The notes under the pieces are model-generated. The model had not been told where the DNA came from, did not search any database, and saw only the letters and a program-made list of their open reading frames with translations. The position numbers were made by a program, and so were the translations under genes. From Candidatus Chloroploca sp. Khr17 (GTDB lineage Bacteria; Chloroflexota; Chloroflexia; Chloroflexales; Chloroflexaceae), in the NCBI RefSeq assembly GCF_004138165.1, contig NZ_RYFF01000036.1, positions 1 through 58,085 on the forward strand: a stretch of DNA of 58,085 bases. Direction: 5' to 3'. This document shows positions 53,762 to 58,085 of this stretch, piece by piece; position 1 is the stretch's first letter; every line of letters starts with the position of its first letter.

Positions 53762-54532
53762 TCAATTCAACCCAAACTCACCAAAACGCTCAGTCCGCTG
53801 AGCTACCTGCTCATACCGCGAGCGTACATCCGCAAGCACACCTTCATTGATCGTGGCCGCATTGCGATAGACCTGCTTGTCAAGCATCCGTCCCGCTTCT
53901 CCCCCCGGCCAGATGCGCCACGAGTCGTTGTCAATGACATCAGCAATCAGCAGGTTTGCCCCCTGTTCAGTACTGACCGCACGCCCAAACTCAATCTTGA
54001 GATCAACCAGCACCACATCCTGTTCAACCCAGGCTCGTTCTAACAGGGTAAAGACCTCTACCCCAAGCTCAATCATCTGACGGACTTCATCAGACGTCGC
54101 AAGATTCCGCACAGCAATCTCATGTTCACTAATTTGGGGATCGTGCGCAATATCATCCTTCAAGAAGAACTCGACCAGCAGTGGGTCAAAACGCGTCCCC
54201 TCAGCAACCTCGGGATGGCGTCGCAGGTACGAACCAGCCGCCAATCGCCGCATCACAACCTCAAGTGGCAGCATCAGGCAACGACGTACTACCGTAATCG
54301 CTGGCTCAGGGGCCTGGACAAAATGCGTCGCCATACCCGCTCGCTCCAGTAAGGCAAAAACATTCGCCGTCGTCCGCCCAGCCAGCGCCCCTTTGCCAGC
54401 AATTTCACTACGCCGCGCCCCATCTCCTGCGGTAATGCCATCTTTATGCACAAGAATGCAGAGCCCACTGTCATCAGGGTGCGCATACACAATTTTCGTT
54501 TTGCCTTCGGTAATACGTGGTCCAAGTTGCAT
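53762..54532 (-). CDS. purC: SAICAR synthetase (purine synthesis)
   Basis: A 256-residue phosphoribosylaminoimidazole-succinocarboxamide synthase. Motifs: RITEGKTKIVYAHPDD (ATP loop), VHKDGITAGDGARRSEIAGK, LPLEVVMRRLAAGSYLRR, PLLVEFFLKDDIAHDP, LVDLKIEFGRA and VIDNDSWRIWP. Full length for the short bacterial type. ATG at 54532. No other pur gene lies nearby; cls follows closely. Confidence 0.95.
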   Translation of the reverse strand: MQLGPRITEGKTKIVYAHPDDSGLCILVHKDGITAGDGARRSEIAGKGALAGRTTANVFALLERAGMATHFVQAPEPAITVVRRCLMLPLEVVMRRLAAGSYLRRHPEVAEGTRFDPLLVEFFLKDDIAHDPQISEHEIAVRNLATSDEVRQMIELGVEVFTLLERAWVEQDVVLVDLKIEFGRAVSTEQGANLLIADVIDNDSWRIWPGGEAGRMLDKQVYRNAATINEGVLADVRSRYEQVAQRTERFGEFGLN

Positions 54533-54560
54533 TGTAGCGCTCCATTACTATGATCTACGC

Positions 54561-54606
54561 AGCGAAACCACCATCACAACTGGTCACTCATGATGGTCGT
54601 TTCGCT
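54561..54606 (-). terminator. Hairpin between the GNAT gene and purC
   Basis: AGCGAAACCACCATCA (54561-54576) pairs with TGATGGTCGTTTCGCT (54591-54606) with one mismatch and a 14-base loop. It follows the stop of the acetyltransferase gene and is about 30 bp before purC, so it may end the first transcript. Confidence 0.6.
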
Positions 54607-54610
54607 TAGC

Positions 54611-55441
54611 TTACAACGCCATTGTCAACTCATACTGCTCATCAGGCACCACAAAACCAGACCGCAAAAAAGCACCCGTCAATGGGCTGTCAGCAGGCTC
54701 ATTGATGCAGGTTAAGTTGGCCGTGTGCGCCTGAAGTGCATGAATCAACTCACGAGCCGCCATCTCATCACACGCGCCTAGATCAAACAGGCGCATACTA
54801 ATTTCATCGCCCGTCACCAGTGCATAGGCGGTCACATCGCCATCTTCACGCAGTACCATGCCACGCAAATTGGGCAGTGCCAAAAGGGTAGCCGGCTCAC
54901 GTTGCCACGAGGCATGAGCCGGATGGAGGTCAGCAAAATAGTCAAGCACGAGCGTCTCGGCCTCAAGTTCATCAACCCTCGGTCGACGCCCAAACTCATC
55001 ATCCCCAAGATGCCACGCCATAATCAATAACCGACGGGTCACCTGCATTCCTGCATGCTCATATGTCCGCAATGCCGCAATATTCCGCGTCAACACTTCC
55101 AGGGTCAACTGGCGAGCACCTGCTTTTTGCGCTTGCTCAATCATTGCTGCGGTGAGGTGCTTGGCATAACCCTTACCCCGGTGTTCGGGCACAATGCCAA
55201 ACCCACCACACCAGGCACGTGCACCACGCCGCGCAAGCAGCGCAACGCCAGATGGCTGACCATCAATACACAAAATAAGTGATGAAAACAGATCAATATT
55301 CTCTGATGCGATCCGCCGCGATAAAGTCTCCGGTGTCGTTACCCCCGAATAGAAGTAGGCCTCGAACGAGCGCGTAAACAGATCCGCCAGCGCTTCCATC
55401 GAAAGCGCGGAAGCCGGAGCGAAGTTGACTGATGTATGCAT
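54611..55441 (-). CDS. GNAT family N-acetyltransferase (two GNAT-like halves)
   Basis: A 276-residue protein. The first half holds the acetyl-CoA binding motif FGIVPEHRGKGYAKHLTAAM (about residues 82-101) after LLARRGARAWCGG, and then VLTRNIAALRTYEHAGMQVT. The second half (about 150-276) has AYALVTGDEISMRLFDLGAC and a final CINEPADSPLTGAFLRSGF, weakly similar to a degenerate second acetyltransferase domain. The target is unknown. ATG at 55441 (MHTSVNFAPASALSM) is preferred to 55480. Confidence 0.82.
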   Translation of the reverse strand: MHTSVNFAPASALSMEALADLFTRSFEAYFYSGVTTPETLSRRIASENIDLFSSLILCIDGQPSGVALLARRGARAWCGGFGIVPEHRGKGYAKHLTAAMIEQAQKAGARQLTLEVLTRNIAALRTYEHAGMQVTRRLLIMAWHLGDDEFGRRPRVDELEAETLVLDYFADLHPAHASWQREPATLLALPNLRGMVLREDGDVTAYALVTGDEISMRLFDLGACDEMAARELIHALQAHTANLTCINEPADSPLTGAFLRSGFVVPDEQYELTMAL

Positions 55442-55857
55442 AGGTACCTGCCCCTGTATTGCCGTCGTTGCAACCAGCATCTGGAAGGTACAACCACTTA
55501 CTTCTCACCCTGCCAGTCACATAGACGGAAGATATGTATCATCATTATAACAGCCCTGGCTACACATAGGCGTGCCTCGCCTCAAAGGGTTTCTTCTGCC
55601 CTGCGCATGGCTGCCTGATCGAGCCGCCCGCAAAACCATCAACCCGACGGTGCTCCGGTCAGGTGGACGTTGCATCAGCACGCGATGCCCCTGTCGGCGC
55701 ACCACCACGCAGGAAAACGGGGGCGTGGGGGAACGTGGTTCCCCCATTTTCAGCGTAGCCCTGGCTTCTTTGTACCCTCCCGACTCACTACGCTACTCTG
55801 ATGTATACTGAACATATAAGTTCGTTCGTTACTAGACACTAGACTCAGGAGTAGAGT
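55442..55857. other. Intergenic region before the pterin dehydratase gene
   Basis: A 416-bp stretch between divergent genes. Frames on the minus strand (55517-55747) give an Arg/Pro-rich sequence with no family resemblance and I do not call a gene. TGATGTATACT (55798-55808) fits an extended -10 for the gene at 55858. Nothing else is evident. Confidence 0.5.
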
Positions 55858-56139
55858 ATGACAAAATTGAGCGAGGAACAAATCAGCCTAGCCCTTGAGA
55901 ATCTCCGGGGATGGCGTCGTCAGGGTGATATGCTGAGCAAAACCTTCAAACTCCCTGACTTTCCACGGGCCATTGCTTTTGTGACCCACATAGGGTTTCT
56001 CGCTGAAGCCGCAGCACATCATCCCGATATTGACATTCGCTACAACAAAGTCACCCTCGCCCTCACGACCCACGATGCGGGAGGCTTAACCGACAAAGAT
56101 ATCGCTCTGGCGCTAGCTGCCGATGAAGCCATGAACTAA
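55858..56139 (+). CDS. phhB: Pterin-4a-carbinolamine dehydratase
   Basis: A 93-residue single-domain protein. The diagnostic motif FLAEAAAHHPDIDIRYNKVT holds the catalytic HHP, with the second acid and Tyr; ALTTHDAGGLTDKDIALA follows. The enzyme dehydrates 4a-hydroxytetrahydropterin in pterin recycling; some homologues act as molybdopterin-related or coactivator proteins. No phenylalanine hydroxylase gene is nearby. CAGGAG lies eight bases before the ATG. Confidence 0.92.
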   Translation: MTKLSEEQISLALENLRGWRRQGDMLSKTFKLPDFPRAIAFVTHIGFLAEAAAHHPDIDIRYNKVTLALTTHDAGGLTDKDIALALAADEAMN

Positions 56140-56152
56140 CAGCCTGCACTGG

Positions 56153-56183
56153 CTGGGTGAGCAAGTGCAACTTGCTCGCCCAG
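56153..56183. terminator. Convergent terminator between phhB and vanW
   Basis: CTGGGTGAGCAAGT-GCA-ACTTGCTCGCCCAG, a 14-bp stem with one G-T pair. It is flanked by direct repeats CAGCCTGCACTGGCTGG at 56141 and 56181. Confidence 0.75.
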
Positions 56184-56215
56184 CCTGCACTGGCTGGCAA
56201 AGCACGCTCATCGCC

Positions 56216-57640
56216 TTACTTTTTGACACGATCGCCATCAGGCAATTCTTCAGATGGCGCAGGTGGCAAAGTTGGCCCAGGCGTCACAGGTGGCGCAGCC
56301 CGCACCGGAAGCGCAGCATACCGTGTCAACACCTGTTCCTGACGCACAATACTGCCATCAGCACCTCGAATTGTGCGCCGGTTGATCACGTCCCTTGCCT
56401 GTTGTTGCGTATTCTCCAAGGCCGCAAAGCTAGACCTGCTCCCTTCAGGCTCGACCACAGCAGCATTGCTCGCTGATGCACGTCCTTCTGTCCGTATCTC
56501 TGGTTGCGCTACAACCACGGTACGCCCATCAGAACGCCCCCAGATCCGCACACGCACAAACTGATTGATCACCTCCGCTTCGACGATCAGTTCCCCAAGC
56601 GTGTCATTGCCAAGCGACAATTCCAGATCCGGAACCGCAACAGCCGCTTCAAGCCCTGGCTGATCAGCATAGGCCCGCAGCCAGTAACGATGGCCTGTGC
56701 GCTCAAAAATAGGTAACCCCGTATGCCACGCGGCTCGATACAGCAAGGTCGAGACCGTGCAGATCCCCCCTCCGATCATATTGTTGACAATGATCCCATT
56801 TTCGATGCCACTACCAGGCACGTAGCCATTCGCCACCGAAACCTCGCCAATCGTGGCGAGAAACCCCAAACGCTCACCCGGAAGCAACATAACCCCATTG
56901 AGCCGACTAGCGGCAAGCGCAATATTATGTCCATCTGGACTCGTAGGATGAAACGGCAGACTAGCCTCAGCCAGAATCTGCAAAGGAGCCTCTGGTTCAA
57001 GGCGAAGAGGTTCTACATAGAGGTGCGCATAGCGCAGACCAAGAGGTTCACGGATCACTTCATCTGATGTGCCCTCAAATCCTGGTTGATAGATCAGAAT
57101 GCTTCGCTCAAAATATTGAGTCAGGCGAGATGCCCCATCAGGTTGCGCTTCATAGAACTCTTCTGAAATCGGCACCCCATGCCTGAGCACTCCCCCAGTT
57201 TGCTGCCAGTACCACCGGAAAGCACCACCAAGCGTATGCCCGGCATCAGCCAGATAGATGCGATCCTCCTCCAGCACTTCATCTGCCTCATGCCAGGTAA
57301 AGGCCCCCTCCATCTGATGCTGCTGAGCAAAAAATCGTCCAAGATGAGCAAGACGTACCTGGTCATGCCACTCAAACCGAGCATACTCAAAATACTGAAC
57401 GGTCAGTCCACCCGCATCAACAAAAACACTCGTGATGGGCAAGCCAAAGCTTGCCTTATCACCATGTGCTTCATAATACGCACGAAACTCACCATAGAGC
57501 AGGTGTCCATTTTCATAGCGCATCAGGGGTACAGAGGGGGCCGCTCGAGCCACAGTGTGCCTCCACACTGGGTAATACCCCAGACCAAAAAAACAGACGA
57601 TCAATATCCATCCCAACCATTTGGCATCGCGTATTTGCAT
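56216..57640 (-). CDS. VanW family protein, membrane anchored
   Basis: A 474-residue exported protein. An N-terminal helix (WLGWILIVCFFGLGYYPVW) is followed by a region of repeated FG.P.T/S...Y.F.......Y.ER segments (about 45-210), e.g. KASFGLPITSVFVDAGGL and VLRHGVPISEEFYEAQ. The VanW domain (about 235-345) has LNGVMLLPGERLGFLATIGE, NMIGGGICTVSTLLYRAAW and HTGLPIFERTGHRYW. The C-terminus is Pro-rich. VanW is linked to glycopeptide resistance clusters, but the function in other bacteria is not settled; a cell-wall role is likely. AGGAGGAAGC precedes the ATG. Confidence 0.87.
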   Translation of the reverse strand: MQIRDAKWLGWILIVCFFGLGYYPVWRHTVARAAPSVPLMRYENGHLLYGEFRAYYEAHGDKASFGLPITSVFVDAGGLTVQYFEYARFEWHDQVRLAHLGRFFAQQHQMEGAFTWHEADEVLEEDRIYLADAGHTLGGAFRWYWQQTGGVLRHGVPISEEFYEAQPDGASRLTQYFERSILIYQPGFEGTSDEVIREPLGLRYAHLYVEPLRLEPEAPLQILAEASLPFHPTSPDGHNIALAASRLNGVMLLPGERLGFLATIGEVSVANGYVPGSGIENGIIVNNMIGGGICTVSTLLYRAAWHTGLPIFERTGHRYWLRAYADQPGLEAAVAVPDLELSLGNDTLGELIVEAEVINQFVRVRIWGRSDGRTVVVAQPEIRTEGRASASNAAVVEPEGSRSSFAALENTQQQARDVINRRTIRGADGSIVRQEQVLTRYAALPVRAAPPVTPGPTLPPAPSEELPDGDRVKK

Positions 57641-57744
57641 TGCGCTTCCTCCTACGGCATCAATTGGTCAGTTCACACAATTGAGAACTACACCCTATAC
57701 CGCTGATAAAGCGCGCAAAGATACGCACCAGCCACAAAACCGAA

Positions 57745-57789
57745 AACCCCACCGCCCGTCTGCAAGAACTGCAGACGGGCGGTGGGGTT
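57745..57789 (-). terminator. rRNA operon terminator
   Basis: A perfect 20-bp stem (57745-57764 with 57770-57789) with loop AGAAC, directly after the 5S rRNA on the minus strand. On that strand the hairpin is followed by TTCG, so it is an intrinsic terminator with a short T-tract. Confidence 0.85.
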
Positions 57790-57795
57790 CGTTGT

Positions 57796-57908
57796 GTGGT
57801 GCGTGGACCTACGTTCCCAGGGCTCAGGCCCCAGTAGCATCGGCGCGGCCATGTTTCACGACCCGGTTCGGGATGGGACGGGGTGGTTCCACGGCGCCAA
57901 ACACACAC
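57796..57908 (-). rRNA. rrf: 5S ribosomal RNA
   Basis: On the minus strand the sequence contains the conserved core CCGTCCCATCCCGAACCGGG followed by GTGAAACATGGC, GCGCCGATG and CTGGGAACGTAGG, in the order of bacterial 5S rRNA. The ends pair (GTGTG.../...CACAC). Ends are set to within a few bases. It lies between the 23S gene and a strong terminator, as the last gene of an rrn operon. Confidence 0.92.
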
Positions 57909-58011
57909 CAACTGGTACACGGGCAGGCTTGCGCCCTACCCTGCCAACTGAAGCGTCGTCGCTGATCGATCTGACCTTCCCTTGCCCACTCTGCCCACAT
58001 GGGCGCAGAGG
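57909..58011 (-). other. 23S-5S spacer
   Basis: About 100 bp between the 23S end and 5S. It contains no tRNA. A short inverted repeat CTCTGCGCCCA/TGGGCAGAG (57990-58011) may be a processing stem. Confidence 0.6.
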
Positions 58012-58085
58012 GAAGCCCTCGACTCTGCGCACCAGTCACCTGCACGGGTCGCCCCGCGTCCAGTGCTGGCCGCTTACCCCAGTCA
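58012..58085 (-). rRNA. rrl: 23S ribosomal RNA, 3' end (partial)
   Basis: On the minus strand the window edge reads ACTGGGGTAAGCGGCCAGC, then GTGCAGGTGACTGGTGC and GTCGAGGGCTTCC. The pattern G(C/G)TGACTGGT...TCGAGGGCTT is the usual 3' terminus of 23S rRNA, and it is followed by the spacer and 5S. The rest of the gene lies beyond the window; the precise 3' end is uncertain. Confidence 0.75.

Noticed and set aside
55517-55747. Small Arg-rich gene on the minus strand
   Set aside because: No ribosome-binding site, unusual composition, and no resemblance to a known family.
57909-58011. tRNA in the 23S-5S spacer
   Set aside because: No cloverleaf or TTCGAAT-like arm could be found in about 100 bp.

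Overview
The window looks like a chromosome segment of a filamentous anoxygenic phototroph of the Chloroflexales (Chloroflexus/Oscillochloris/Chloroploca type). The reasons are gene content: a full-length magnesium chelatase H subunit (bchH), a PucC/BCD-family pigment-assembly transporter, and a methylmalonyl-CoA mutase operon (mutA-mutB-meaB) of the sort used in the 3-hydroxypropionate bi-cycle. The assignment is inference from gene families; no database search was possible.

Layout. 1-630: remnant of a TnpB-type element end, a truncated DUF4258/DUF2283 toxin-antitoxin-like pair, and a 14-bp tandem repeat. 631-7585 (minus): type I restriction-modification operon hsdR-hsdM-hsdS, with hsdS cut in two by an ISAzo13-like insertion whose transposase is itself frameshifted. 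7610-13269 (minus): a secreted glucosaminidase-like protein, bchH and a flavin reductase. 13270-15505: AT-rich DNA, an orphan Phd/YefM antitoxin, and a decayed CHAT/HEAT/TPR gene. 15507-19055: rarA, an orphan ABC ATPase and a membrane protein. 19107-24648 (minus): mutA-mutB-meaB joined by ATGA overlaps. 25072-26829: a small membrane protein, then argB coupled to a Crp/Fnr regulator. 27087-38783 (plus): an alpha-2-macroglobulin-like protein, a secreted glycoside hydrolase and a very large hybrid histidine kinase. 38784-41500 (minus): haloalkane-dehalogenase-like hydrolase, and glutaminase coupled to RNase HI. 41654-45146: PPOX protein, a two-component pair flanked by direct repeats, DUF4188 and a small membrane protein. 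45476-52192 (plus): glcD, glcE, a MerR-type regulator, the PucC-like transporter and an M20 amidohydrolase. 52276-57640: cardiolipin synthase, purC, GNAT acetyltransferase, pterin dehydratase and VanW. 57745-58085 (minus): the 3' end of an rRNA operon (23S end, 5S, terminator).

How the parts fit: bchH and the PucC-like carrier serve bacteriochlorophyll synthesis and photocomplex assembly; mutA/mutB/meaB do the B12-dependent carbon-skeleton rearrangement; glcD/glcE act on glycolate-type 2-hydroxy acids. The rest is housekeeping (purC, cls, rarA, rnhA, argB) or envelope/signalling.

The most unusual non-coding material is a set of mobile-looking hairpins. One ~90-bp palindromic element occurs in the same orientation just upstream of both mutA and the PucC-like gene, with compensatory changes in its stem. 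Three nested hairpins sit between divergent argB and the macroglobulin gene. I did not find an obviously complete, previously unknown multi-gene system; the best leads are these hairpin elements, the excisable IS in hsdS, the decayed CHAT/HEAT locus, and the direct-repeat-flanked two-component cassette.
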